64,000 nucleotides of DNA from Phenylobacterium aquaticum (GTDB lineage Bacteria > Pseudomonadota > Alphaproteobacteria > Caulobacterales > Caulobacteraceae): assembly GCF_947378715.1 (NCBI RefSeq), contig NZ_CANCLE010000003.1, positions 11,480 through 75,479 on the forward strand, written 5' to 3'. The notes beneath the pieces are model-generated. The model worked only from the letters and a program-made list of their open reading frames with translations. It ran no database searches and was not told the origin of the DNA. Within the stretch, counting starts at the first letter, position 1; each line of letters begins with the position of its first letter. Below, piece after piece: positions 18,335-26,868 of the stretch. The translations under genes and the position numbers were made by a program.

Positions 18335-19117
18335 ATGGTCGAACTCGCCCTGCCGAAGAACTCCCGCGTCCAGAAGGGCCGTCATCACCCGGCCCCGGCC
18401 GGCGCCAAGAAGGTCAAGACCTTCAAGGTCTATCGCTATGATCCGGAACAGCCGGGCAATCCGCGCTGGGACACCTATGACGTCGATATCGAGGCCTGCG
18501 GCCCGATGGTCCTGGATGTGCTGATCCACATCAAGAACGAGATCGACCCGACACTGGCCTTCCGCCGTTCCTGCCGCGAGGGGGTCTGCGGCTCCTGCGC
18601 CATGAACATCGGCGGCCGCAATACGCTGGCCTGCACCCACGGCCACGCGGAAATCCCGGGCAAGGAGTGCCAGATCGCACCCCTGCCCTCGATGCCGGTG
18701 GTCAAGGACCTGGTCCCCGACCTGACCATGTTCTACGCCCAGTACGCCTCGATCGAGCCCTGGCTGCACACCAAGACCCCGGAGCCGCAGCAGGAGTGGC
18801 GCCAGTCGCCCGAGGACCGCGAGAAGCTCGACGGCCTCTATGAGTGCATTCTTTGCGCCTGCTGCACGACCTCGTGCCCCAGCTACTGGTGGAACGGCGA
18901 GAAGTACCTCGGCCCGGCCACGCTGCTGCACGCCTATCGCTGGCTGATCGACAGTCGCGACGAGGCCACCGGCGAGCGGCTGGACGCCTTGGAGGACCCC
19001 TTCAAGCTCTATCGCTGCCACACCATCATGAACTGCGCCCAGGTCTGTCCGAAGGGTCTGAACCCCGCCAAGGCCATCGCCGAGGTGAAGAAGATGCTGG
19101 TGGACCGCGTCATCTGA
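18335..19117 (+). CDS. sdhB: Succinate dehydrogenase iron-sulfur subunit
   Basis: The 260-residue electron relay of complex II. The [2Fe-2S] cysteines lie in [17 protein letters not shown] followed by TLAC. The [4Fe-4S] and [3Fe-4S] ligands lie in [17 protein letters not shown] and [14 protein letters not shown] at 18335 follows AAGGAAAG. A 48-base gap from sdhA keeps it in the same operon. Confidence 0.98.
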   Translation: MVELALPKNSRVQKGRHHPAPAGAKKVKTFKVYRYDPEQPGNPRWDTYDVDIEACGPMVLDVLIHIKNEIDPTLAFRRSCREGVCGSCAMNIGGRNTLACTHGHAEIPGKECQIAPLPSMPVVKDLVPDLTMFYAQYASIEPWLHTKTPEPQQEWRQSPEDREKLDGLYECILCACCTTSCPSYWWNGEKYLGPATLLHAYRWLIDSRDEATGERLDALEDPFKLYRCHTIMNCAQVCPKGLNPAKAIAEVKKMLVDRVI

Positions 19118-19163
19118 TCGCGGTTCCTTCGGTTCGCGGCGATCCGAACGACGTTTGACAAGT

Positions 19164-19177
19164 TGACGCCGCCGTCA
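19164..19177. promoter_or_regulatory. Operator shared with the diiron gene, site A
   Basis: Palindrome TGACG-CCGC-CGTCA, 21 bases before the ferredoxin-reductase ATG and followed by CTTTTCT. The same 14 bases, with a near-identical right flank, recur at 24384-24397 before the diiron gene. The cognate regulator is unknown. Confidence 0.65.
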
Positions 19178-19197
19178 CTTTTCTGCATGGGGCTGTC

Positions 19198-20427
19198 ATG
19201 AGCTCGTCCGACGCGCACGTTGTGATCATCGGGGCGGGGCACGCCGGCGGAACCGCCGCGGCCCTGCTGCGGCAGTATGGCTTCGCCGGACCCATCACCC
19301 TGGTGGGCGAAGAGCCGATTCCGCCCTATCAGCGGCCGCCGCTCTCCAAGGCCTGGCTGAAGGGCGAGGCCGACGCCGACTCCCTCGCGCTCAAGCCGTT
19401 GGAGTTCTACGCCGAGAACAACATCGACTTCCGGCCGAACCTCAAGGCCGTGAAGCTGGCGCGTTCGGACAAGATCGTGACGCTGTCCGACGGCGCGACC
19501 CTGACCTATGACTTTCTGATCCTCGCCACCGGCGCCCGGGCCATCAAGCTGCCGGTCGAGGGGGCGGACCTGAAGGGTTTGCTGGAGCTGCGCACGGCGG
19601 CCGACGCCGAGGCCCTGAAGGCGACGCTCGGCCCCGGCAAGCGGCTGGCCATTGTCGGCGGCGGCTATATCGGCCTGGAGGCGGCGGCCTCGGCCCGGTC
19701 GCTGGGCGCGGAGGCCGTGGTGCTGGAGCGCGAAACCCGCCTCCTGGCCCGGGTCGCCTGCGAGACCCTGTCGACCTTCTTCCAGGGCCGGCACGAGGCC
19801 CATGGGGTCAGGTTCGAGCTGGGCGCCTCGGTGGTCGGCTTCGAAGGCCGAGACGGCCACGTCACCGGGGTCAAGCTGGCCGACGGCCGGACCATCGCCT
19901 GCGACGCCGCCCTGATCGGCGTCGGCGCGGCGCCTAATGACGAGATCGCCAAGGACGCCGGTCTCGACTGCGCGCGCGGCATCGTCGTCGACCTGGAGGC
20001 CCGCACCTCCGACCCCTCGATCTTCGCGATCGGCGACGTGGCCCACCGGCCGATGCCGATCTATGACCGCATGTTCCGCATGGAAAGCGTGCCCAACGCC
20101 CTGGAACAGGCCAAGCAGGCGGCCAGCGCCATCACCGGCCGCCCGGCGCCGGCCGGCGAGACGCCCTGGCAGTGGTCCGACCAATATGATCTCAAGCTGC
20201 AGATCGCCGGCTACGCCTTCGACGCGGACGAGATCCTGCTGCGCGGCGATCCCGCGACCGGCAAGTTCGCCATCTTCCATTTGAAGGGCGATCTGGTTCA
20301 ATCGGTGGAGGCGATCAATTCGCCGCCGGAATTCATGATGGGCCGCCAGCTCATCGGGGCCCGCAGGCCCGTCAACAAGGCGAAGCTTGCGGATACGACA
20401 GTTTCTATGAAAGAGGTCGCCGCGTAA
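19198..20427 (+). CDS. Ferredoxin reductase, putidaredoxin/rhodocoxin reductase type
   Basis: A 409-residue FAD/NAD(P)H oxidoreductase. The FAD-binding motif is VVIIGAGHAGGTAAALL at the N-terminus, the second Rossmann motif is AIVGGGYIGLEAAA near residue 150, and IFAIGDVAHRP binds FAD. PPYQRPPLSKAWLKG is typical of reductases serving P450 or oxygenase ferredoxins. It is 21 bases upstream of a matching [2Fe-2S] ferredoxin. The physiological acceptor is not encoded next to it; a diiron protein with the same operator, 5 kb away, is the best local candidate. Confidence 0.93.
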   Translation: MSSSDAHVVIIGAGHAGGTAAALLRQYGFAGPITLVGEEPIPPYQRPPLSKAWLKGEADADSLALKPLEFYAENNIDFRPNLKAVKLARSDKIVTLSDGATLTYDFLILATGARAIKLPVEGADLKGLLELRTAADAEALKATLGPGKRLAIVGGGYIGLEAAASARSLGAEAVVLERETRLLARVACETLSTFFQGRHEAHGVRFELGASVVGFEGRDGHVTGVKLADGRTIACDAALIGVGAAPNDEIAKDAGLDCARGIVVDLEARTSDPSIFAIGDVAHRPMPIYDRMFRMESVPNALEQAKQAASAITGRPAPAGETPWQWSDQYDLKLQIAGYAFDADEILLRGDPATGKFAIFHLKGDLVQSVEAINSPPEFMMGRQLIGARRPVNKAKLADTTVSMKEVAA

Positions 20428-20769
<342 letters not shown>

Positions 20770-20947
20770 GATAGAGCGCCCTCCCTCCCCTTCCCCCGGG
20801 GCGCGTCGCTAAGCGACCCGCCCAAGGGCAGGCATGGGGAGGGTGGATCGCGCATCAGCGCGAGACGGGTGGGGGGCTGCGAGGTCATCGCGCCCCACCC
20901 TCTCCGCTACGCGGCCTGTCCCTCCCCATGAAAGGGAGGGAGACCGT
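20770..20947. repeat. Palindrome-rich intergenic element
   Basis: 178 bases between the convergent ferredoxin and divL genes hold several nested inverted repeats. GGGTGGGG pairs with CCCCACCC; CTCCCTCCC near the left end matches the complement of GGGAGGGAG at the right end; GTCGC-TAA-GCGAC and CCGC-TAC-GCGG are short hairpins. The C/T-rich and G/A-rich arms resemble dispersed intergenic repeats of Caulobacterales. It may also terminate both flanking genes. Copy number cannot be judged from one window. Confidence 0.5.
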
Positions 20948-23266
20948 TCAGAACCCCAGCTCGGGATGGCCCGCCGCGCCCTGCGCGGCTTCGGGCAGGT
21001 GGCAGGTGAAGGTCGCGCCGGAGCCCGGCTCGCTCTCCAGGGCCACCCAGCCGCCATGCAGCTCGACCAGGGCCTTGACCAGGGCCAGGCCCAGGCCGGG
21101 CCCGCCGCGCTCGCGGCCGATGAAGCGGTCGAAGATGTGGGCCTGGACGTGGAAGGGAATACCCCGGCCGGTGTCCGACACCTGCAGCTGGATCTCGCCC
21201 AGGGCGCGCCGCGCTGACAGGGTGACCACGCCCTCTGGCGGAGTCTGGCGGATGGCGTTCTCGGTCAGGTGATCCAGGGTCTGGGCCAGGCGCTTCACGT
21301 CGCCGCGGATCAGGCCGACATCGTCACTGTGCTCGATCTTCAATGTCACCTTGGCCTGCTCGGCCTCCCGCGCCCAGCGCTCCGACGCGTCGCTCAGCAG
21401 TTCGGCGACATGGACGTCTTCCAGGTCCAGCGCCATCTCGTCGGCGTCGATCTGGGCCATGTCCAGCACGTCGTCGATGGACCGCGCCAGCTGGGTCGCC
21501 GCCGTGCGCACCGCCGCCGCATGGCCGCGCCCGCGTTCCGACAGGCCCTCGCCCGACCGCTCCAACAGTTCCGAATAGCCGATGATGGTGGTGAGCGGCG
21601 TGCGCAGCTCATAGGAGACATTGCCGACGAAATCGCGCTTCAGCCGCTCGGCGTCGGCCAGGGCGGCTGAACGATCGGCCAGGGCGCTTTCCAGCTTCCG
21701 CGCATCGGTGACGTCGGCGAAGGCGATCAAGGTCGCCCCATCCGGCAGGGGGCGCGACTGATAGACGATGATGCGTGAGTCCGAGGTCTTCACCTCGCCC
21801 TGCATGGGCGCGCGGGCCTGGGGATCGGTGTCGGCCACCCGGCCCTTGAGCTCACGCCAGAACACCATGTCGTGCAGGCGCGGGATGCACAGTTCGACCA
21901 CGCCTTCGAAATCGTGGGCGACCTCGATCTGCTGCGGGGTGATGTTCCAGAACCGCTCGAAGGCCTCGTTGTGCAGGCGCAGGCGCCCGTCGGAGCCGAA
22001 CACCGCCACGGCGTCATTGAGCTTGTCCAGTGTGGCCTGCTGCACCTGGATCAGGGCGTTGTACTGGGCCTTGAGCTTCAGCTCGCCGGTGATGTCGGAG
22101 AACAGGAGCACCACGCCCCCCAGGGGATGAGGCTGGCGAACCACGCGCAGGGTGCGGCCGTCGGGGATCGACCACAGGTCGTCGGGCGTCGATTCCAGGG
22201 TCTCGTAGCGCTCAAGCTCGCTGGCCTTCCACTTGCCGTAGTCGGCGGTCTCCGGCAGGCGGCGGCGCTGGCGCAGGCGATCGAGCACCTCGCCATGGGT
22301 CGGCCGCTCGGCCAGCCAGGCGGGCTCCAGGCCCCACAGCTCCGCGAAGGCGGTGTTGTGGAAGATCATCCGCTTGGTCTGGGAGAAGATCGCCACGGCG
22401 TCGGCGATGTGGTTCAGGGTCTCGTCGTGGGCCTCGATGTTGCGCTTGAGCGCCTCGCGCAGCTCCTCGGCCTCGGTGACGTCCTCGGTCCAGACCCCGA
22501 CTCCGCCGCCGTCCAGGGGCTGGGCGGTGATCTGCAGCGAGCGGCGGCGGCCCTCGAAGGTGGTCCAGCGCTTGGACTCGCGCTTCTGGCCTAGATTGGC
22601 GGCTTCGCTGGCGAGCGCGTCGGCCGCCTTGTCGAAGCTGGCGCCACGGCTGGCGGCCTCGTCCAGGCTGGCGCAGCCCACGGCTGACAGCCAGGCGGCG
22701 TTGACCCAGACCGGGCTGCCGTCGGCCGCCGAGATCCAGGCGGGATAGGCGCGCGCGTCCAGGAAGGCGGCGAAGCGCGGGGCGGTGGGCAGGCCGGCGT
22801 CCTCGCCGACCACCGAGGACAGCCGCAACCAGGCCAAAGCGCCGGCGGCCCGGCCCTCGACAGCGACGACGCCCGCGGGACCGCGGACCTCGAAGGCGCA
22901 GGCCTCGCCGCGCTCGAACAGGGCGCGCAGCCGGCGGGCATGGTCCGGATCGGCCCGCATCAGGGCGGCGACCACGGCCTGGGGCTCGGATTCGGCCAGG
23001 CCCAGCACCGAGGCGCAGACCGTCAGGCTCTCCTCGCCGGACGCCACCAGGGCGTGACCGTCCTCGACGGCGAGCAGGGCGGAATCGAAGGCCTCGGCCG
23101 AGGCCTGGGCGGTTTCGGCGCCGGCCTTGAGGGCGTTGATCTGGCGGCGCAGGGCGGCCATGCTCAGTTCCGCCTGGCCCCGTTGGGCCAGCGCCCACAG
23201 GACAGCACAAATGGCCAGCAGCACCGCGCCCGCGGCAGCCGCCAGAATGAGCTGCATCTCGCTCAT
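20948..23266 (-). CDS. divL: Cell-cycle pseudo-kinase DivL
   Basis: A 772-residue membrane-anchored PAS/histidine-kinase-like protein. It has an N-terminal membrane segment (about 5-27), PAS-like domains across roughly 150-520, a HisKA dimerisation region, and a HATPase with DTGRGIPFHVQAHIFDRF and GPGLGLALVKAL. The H-box reads NVSYELRTPL, so Tyr552 (codon at 21613-21611) replaces the phospho-acceptor His. Caulobacter crescentus DivL (769 residues) has Tyr550 at this place, and the matching length and layout support orthology. DivL senses DivK and modulates the CckA-ChpT-CtrA relay at the new pole. Confidence 0.92.
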   Translation of the reverse strand: MSEMQLILAAAAGAVLLAICAVLWALAQRGQAELSMAALRRQINALKAGAETAQASAEAFDSALLAVEDGHALVASGEESLTVCASVLGLAESEPQAVVAALMRADPDHARRLRALFERGEACAFEVRGPAGVVAVEGRAAGALAWLRLSSVVGEDAGLPTAPRFAAFLDARAYPAWISAADGSPVWVNAAWLSAVGCASLDEAASRGASFDKAADALASEAANLGQKRESKRWTTFEGRRRSLQITAQPLDGGGVGVWTEDVTEAEELREALKRNIEAHDETLNHIADAVAIFSQTKRMIFHNTAFAELWGLEPAWLAERPTHGEVLDRLRQRRRLPETADYGKWKASELERYETLESTPDDLWSIPDGRTLRVVRQPHPLGGVVLLFSDITGELKLKAQYNALIQVQQATLDKLNDAVAVFGSDGRLRLHNEAFERFWNITPQQIEVAHDFEGVVELCIPRLHDMVFWRELKGRVADTDPQARAPMQGEVKTSDSRIIVYQSRPLPDGATLIAFADVTDARKLESALADRSAALADAERLKRDFVGNVSYELRTPLTTIIGYSELLERSGEGLSERGRGHAAAVRTAATQLARSIDDVLDMAQIDADEMALDLEDVHVAELLSDASERWAREAEQAKVTLKIEHSDDVGLIRGDVKRLAQTLDHLTENAIRQTPPEGVVTLSARRALGEIQLQVSDTGRGIPFHVQAHIFDRFIGRERGGPGLGLALVKALVELHGGWVALESEPGSGATFTCHLPEAAQGAAGHPELGF

Positions 23267-23353
23267 CGCGCCATCCTCGACGCCCGTCCCCGTCGACAGC
23301 GAATCATCTTTTGGAACATAGGCCGCTTAAGCGAATTCGGCGATGATCGGCGC

Positions 23354-23941
23354 ATGACCGCGATCCTCTATCCCCTGGCGACGACGCCCGACGCAGCGCT
23401 TTCCGCGCCCCTGGGCCGCGCGGCGCGGGAAAGGGAGGCGCAGGCCCTGGCCGGCGAGCCCGTCGCCTTCGTCAGTGGCCCGGCCGGTCCGGCCTATGCC
23501 AGCCGCGAGGCGGCGCTGGACGCCCTGGCCGGACGGATCGAGGACGACCGCCCCGGGCGACTGGTCCAGGTGGCCGTGGAGGACCGGTTCTGTCGGCTGG
23601 TGGAGGTGGCGACCACCCGCCGCGCCCCGCCGCCGGTCGCGACCATCAACCGCGACGGCCGCCGCTGGCCCACCCCGCCGGTCGCCCCGCCCACGGTCTG
23701 GCGCCTGTCGGTCTCCTATTGGCGTCCGGTCTCGGCGGCGCCCGCCGCCGGCGCGCCGGATGTCGATCATCCCCAGGCCCGCCGCGCGCGGCGGCTGAAG
23801 CAGACCGAGGCGGAGCCTGAGACCCTGAAGGCCATGAGCCGCCAGCCCCTGCGCGCCTTCAAGCCGCAGCAGCCGCTGGACATCGGGCTGTTCGAGGTCC
23901 GGCTGCCGGAGAACCCCGACCTGGTGATGCCCGATGAGTGA
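23354..23941 (+). CDS. Conserved hypothetical protein
   Basis: 195 residues, soluble, rich in Arg, Pro and Ala. I do not recognise a family. There is no signal peptide or membrane segment. Basic residues are concentrated in HPQARRARRLKQTE around residue 140. It overlaps the start of the metallopeptidase gene by 8 bases, so the two are co-translated and may be linked in function. It is divergent from divL with an 87-base spacer. Confidence 0.7.
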   Translation: MTAILYPLATTPDAALSAPLGRAAREREAQALAGEPVAFVSGPAGPAYASREAALDALAGRIEDDRPGRLVQVAVEDRFCRLVEVATTRRAPPPVATINRDGRRWPTPPVAPPTVWRLSVSYWRPVSAAPAAGAPDVDHPQARRARRLKQTEAEPETLKAMSRQPLRAFKPQQPLDIGLFEVRLPENPDLVMPDE

Positions 23942-24359
23942 AGCCGATCGCGGCCATATCCATGTCCACGCGCATAGGCCGGCGCCCTCGCTGGACGACT
24001 TCGGAGCCCTGGCCCAGGCGGCCTTCGAGGCCCTGCCCGACGATTTCCGCGCCATGACCGGGGCCGTGATCTTCCGGGTCGAGGACTTCCCGCCCCAGGA
24101 GGTGCTGGACGAAATGGGGATCGAGGACCCTTTCGAACTGACCGGCCTCTATCACGGGGTCGATCTGGCCCACCGCTCGATCCTGGACCCCAGTCCCGAA
24201 CCCTCCATGGTGTTCCTCTATCGCCGTCCGATCCTCGATGAATGGGCCGAGCGCGGCGACGTGACGCTGAGCGAACTGATCACCCACGTCCTGGTCCACG
24301 AGATCGGCCACCACTTCGGGCTGTCCGACGACGACATTGATGAGATCGAGGGGGAGTAG
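23934..24359 (+). CDS. Zincin-like metallopeptidase family protein (DUF1025 type)
   Basis: A 141-residue minimal zincin. The zinc site is HVLVHEIGHHFGLSDDDIDEIE, seen in two parts at the C-terminus: HEIGH supplies two His and the catalytic Glu, and an acidic helix follows. The earlier segment DPFELTGLYHGVDL is typical of this small family, found in many alphaproteobacteria and actinobacteria. Substrate unknown. Start is the ATG at 23934, inside the last codons of the upstream gene. Confidence 0.88.
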   Translation: MSEADRGHIHVHAHRPAPSLDDFGALAQAAFEALPDDFRAMTGAVIFRVEDFPPQEVLDEMGIEDPFELTGLYHGVDLAHRSILDPSPEPSMVFLYRRPILDEWAERGDVTLSELITHVLVHEIGHHFGLSDDDIDEIEGE

Positions 24360-24382
24360 CGCGCGCAACCGCGTCTGGGAAA

Positions 24383-24398
24383 GTGACGCCGCCGTCAC
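24383..24398. promoter_or_regulatory. Operator shared with the ferredoxin reductase operon, site B
   Basis: Perfect palindrome GTGACG-CCGC-CGTCAC, 95 bases before the diiron ATG. The inner 14 bases equal site A at 19164-19177, and the right flank (CGTTTCT versus CTTTTCT) also nearly matches. Confidence 0.65.
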
Positions 24399-24430
24399 GT
24401 TTCTTGACTTATCGGCGGTCATATGGATTT

Positions 24431-24444
24431 TTGACGCAGGTCAA
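24431..24444. promoter_or_regulatory. FNR/FixK-type box
   Basis: TTGAC-GCAG-GTCAA, a perfect 14-base palindrome of the TTGAN6TCAA class bound by FNR, FixK and Dnr regulators. It is 49 bases before the diiron start codon, suggesting oxygen-responsive control. Confidence 0.65.
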
Positions 24445-24493
24445 AACCGGCGACGCTGACGATCGCCGATGTCTGGCTTCAGGAGGACGACCG

Positions 24494-25624
24494 ATGGCCG
24501 CCGACGGCAACATCACCAAGGACATCATCTACGACGCCGTCGCGCCGGACGACTTCGAGTCCATGCTGGAACTCGACCGCTACAACGCGCGGTCGACCGC
24601 CTTTGACAAGATCATCTCGGCCACCCACGACCACTTCTGGGATCCGCTCGACAAGAAGTACATCGACTTCGACGAGCCCTTCGACATGGAAAACCAGATG
24701 CTGCTGCCGGAGGAGATGATCATCTCGCTCGGCACCGAATATGTGTCGAACCACCTGAAGGACCCCAAGACCCGCATCCGCTTCGCCAACCAGCAGGCCC
24801 TGCGCTCGTTCTCCTCGATCCTGCACGGCGAACAAGGCGCGCTGAACCTGTCGGCCAGCCTCTGCCACGTGCTGAAGGACCAGGGCGCCCAGGAATACGC
24901 CGCCAACCAGACCCGCGAGGAAGCCCGCCACGTCACGGCCTTCGCCAAATATATCAAGGCCCGCTGGGGTCGCCCGGTGGAAGCCGGCCCGACGCTGAAG
25001 GCGCTCTTGATCGACATCATCGGCAGCCCCGAGGTCTATAAGAAGATCATCGGCATGCAGATGCTGGTGGAAGGCCTGGCCATGGGCGCCTTCGCCACCT
25101 TCTTCAACAATATCAATGACCCGCTCGGCAAGAAGCTGATGCAGCTGGTCATGACCGACGAGGCTTTCCACCATAAGTTCGGGAAGATCTGGGCCGACCG
25201 CACCATCCCCAAACTTTCCCCGGAAGAGCACGCGATCATCGAGGACTGGGCGGCGCACTGCTTCCAGACCCTGCTGTTCAACCTCGTGGCCCCCTCGCAG
25301 CAGCGCGACCTCTATGAAGAGTTCGGCATGGACCCTGACGTGGTGATGGCCGAGATGGCCGCCATGGTCACCGACGAGAGCCGTCGGGAGAACATGAAGG
25401 AGCAGTCCAACATCTTCCGCGTGCTGGTGAAGACCCTGCTCAATGCCGGCATCATCACCGACCGCACCCGCGCCTTCTACGCCATCTATGTCGACATGGA
25501 GGAGCTGAAGGGCGAGGGCGATCGTATGGTCGGCGACGACATCGCCGAGGAGGGGATCAAGTATCTCCAGGAGATCAATTTCAAGGACCGCGTCGCCGCA
25601 GCCGTGAAGATCGCCGCCGAATAG
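24494..25624 (+). CDS. Ferritin-like diiron oxidase/oxygenase of unknown substrate
   Basis: 376 residues, mostly helical. Candidate iron ligands fit the E, ExxH, E, ExxH pattern of ferritin-like diiron enzymes: Glu113, Glu143-His146 (EEARHV), Glu193 (LVEGLAMG) and Glu223-His226 (DEAFHHK). Similar scaffolds occur in AurF-like N-oxygenases, acyl desaturases and R2-like oxidases; I cannot choose among them. ATG at 24494 follows AGGAGG. It is monocistronic, behind an FNR-type box and an operator shared with the ferredoxin reductase operon, and ahead of a strong terminator. Electron supply by that ferredoxin is an inference. Confidence 0.85.
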   Translation: MAADGNITKDIIYDAVAPDDFESMLELDRYNARSTAFDKIISATHDHFWDPLDKKYIDFDEPFDMENQMLLPEEMIISLGTEYVSNHLKDPKTRIRFANQQALRSFSSILHGEQGALNLSASLCHVLKDQGAQEYAANQTREEARHVTAFAKYIKARWGRPVEAGPTLKALLIDIIGSPEVYKKIIGMQMLVEGLAMGAFATFFNNINDPLGKKLMQLVMTDEAFHHKFGKIWADRTIPKLSPEEHAIIEDWAAHCFQTLLFNLVAPSQQRDLYEEFGMDPDVVMAEMAAMVTDESRRENMKEQSNIFRVLVKTLLNAGIITDRTRAFYAIYVDMEELKGEGDRMVGDDIAEEGIKYLQEINFKDRVAAAVKIAAE

Positions 25625-25650
25625 GCCCTCCGCGCCAAACCTTCGCGAAG

Positions 25651-25681
25651 CGCCCGCCGGCCCCGCGTCGGCGGGCGTTTT
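25651..25681 (+). terminator. Intrinsic terminator of the diiron gene
   Basis: Nine-base-pair stem CGCCCGCCG / CGGCGGGCG with a 9-base loop, followed by TTTT, 26 bases after the stop codon. Confidence 0.85.
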
Positions 25682-25817
25682 CGCGAGCGGGACCCGGAGT
25701 GGGCGGGACCGGCCTTGACCATTGGTCTTGGCCCCGCCTCAATCCCAGGGTTTGTCGCTATTGGCGGCTCGCCCCCGGGGCGTTTCCGGTTCCACAGACC
25801 TGGGCTAACTTCTAGCG

Positions 25818-26366
25818 ATGTCGTCCATGCGTATCCTGCCGTTCGCGCTCTGCGCCGTCCTCGCCCTGGCCCTTCCGGCCGGGATGAGCGCCGCCGCGCC
25901 TGCGCCGCCGCCGGCCCCGACCGATCGCATCGAACTGACCAAGATGACCGGCCGCTGGTACGAGGTGGCCCGCCTGCCCAACCACACCCAGAAGGACTGC
26001 CAGGCGGGCGTCTCCGACTGGGCCCGGGACGCCGACGGCTATGATGTGCTGCAGGTCTGCCACCGGGGCTCGGTGTCCGCCCCGCCCACCGAGTGGAAGG
26101 CCAAGGCCAAGGTCCTCGACCCCAAGACCAACGCCAAATTCAAGATGAGCTTCTTCGGCGGGCTGGTGAGCCAGGAATATTGGGTGCTCGACCACAAGAC
26201 CGACCAGGGGTGGCTGATCCTCGGCACGCCCAATGGCAAGTACCTCTGGCTGATGTCCCAGCATCCTCTGCTGGGCGCCGGCGCCAAGGCCCAGGCCGTG
26301 GCCCGCATCAAGCAGCTGGGCTACGACGTCAGCGCGCTCGAATATCCGCAGCCGGCCCGCAACTGA
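25818..26366 (+). CDS. Lipocalin family protein (Blc-like)
   Basis: 182 residues with an N-terminal signal peptide (hydrophobic LPFALCAVLALALPAG, cleavage near AAA). The lipocalin signature GRWYEVARLPN follows at about residue 45, and the family's QEYWVLDHKTDQGWLILGTP and KYLWLMSQHP strands are present. The mature protein is probably periplasmic; no lipobox Cys is evident, unlike Blc of Escherichia coli. It may bind lipids or hydrophobic ligands at the envelope. ATG at 25827 is a possible alternative start. Confidence 0.9.
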   Translation: MSSMRILPFALCAVLALALPAGMSAAAPAPPPAPTDRIELTKMTGRWYEVARLPNHTQKDCQAGVSDWARDADGYDVLQVCHRGSVSAPPTEWKAKAKVLDPKTNAKFKMSFFGGLVSQEYWVLDHKTDQGWLILGTPNGKYLWLMSQHPLLGAGAKAQAVARIKQLGYDVSALEYPQPARN

Positions 26367-26384
26367 TTTCGCCCCTTGCGTCCG

Positions 26385-26399
26385 GAACGAAGCCGGAAC
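26385..26399. promoter_or_regulatory. LexA (SOS) box upstream of mmcB
   Basis: GAAC-GAAGCCG-GAAC is the reverse-strand form of the alphaproteobacterial SOS box GTTC-N7-GTTC. It ends 11 bases before the mmcB ATG, where LexA would block transcription or clearance. Confidence 0.8.
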
Positions 26400-26410
26400 A
26401 AGATTTCGGC

Positions 26411-26863
26411 ATGGGAGCGCCCCAAGCCGTCAGCCGTCCGGAGATCACCGCCGCCGTCACCCGTGGCGCGGCGCGGCTGTTGGTCGACCTGGGCTATGTG
26501 CCCCTGACCGAGGTCACCCTGCCCAATGGCCGGCGCGCCGACCTGATGGCCCTGTCGGCCCGGGGCGAGTTCATCATCATCGAGGTGAAGTCGGGGATCG
26601 AGGACTTCCGGGTCGATCGCAAGTGGCATGAATACGCCCCCTATTGCGACCGCTTCGCCTTCGCCGTGGCCCCGGAGTTTCCCCAGCACGTCCTGCCGCA
26701 GGACCCGGGCCTGATCGTCGCCGACGGGTTTGGCGGCGCGGTGTTGCGCGAGCCGCCGGCCGTGGTCCTGGCCGGCGCCCGACGTAAGGCGCTGACCATC
26801 GCCTTCGGCCGCATGGCGGCCATGCGGGCGGCGGGCTTTGCGGTGGTGAACCTGGAAGTCTGA
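26411..26863 (+). CDS. mmcB: MmcB family DNA repair protein
   Basis: 150 residues with a restriction-endonuclease-like core: GRRADLMALSARGEFIIIEVKSGIEDF gives the D...E-x-K arrangement (seen here as ADLMAL and IIEVKSG). The family is SOS-induced and protects Caulobacter crescentus from mitomycin C. The GAAC-N7-GAAC box just upstream fits that regulation. Start is the ATG at 26411. The stop lies 5 bases from the end of the convergent response-regulator gene. Confidence 0.9.
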   Translation: MGAPQAVSRPEITAAVTRGAARLLVDLGYVPLTEVTLPNGRRADLMALSARGEFIIIEVKSGIEDFRVDRKWHEYAPYCDRFAFAVAPEFPQHVLPQDPGLIVADGFGGAVLREPPAVVLAGARRKALTIAFGRMAAMRAAGFAVVNLEV

Positions 26864-26868
26864 GGGGG

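Noticed and set aside
16466..19021. An 851-codon open frame antisense to sdhA and sdhB
   Set aside because: Shadow frame caused by high GC and codon bias of the sdh genes; low-complexity His/Gly/Arg-rich translation with no family motif. The same applies to long antisense frames over folC, addA, addB, atpA and atpD.
24404..24432. Sigma-70-like promoter beginning TTGACT before the diiron gene
   Set aside because: A -35-like hexamer is present, but no acceptable -10 element lies at the right distance.
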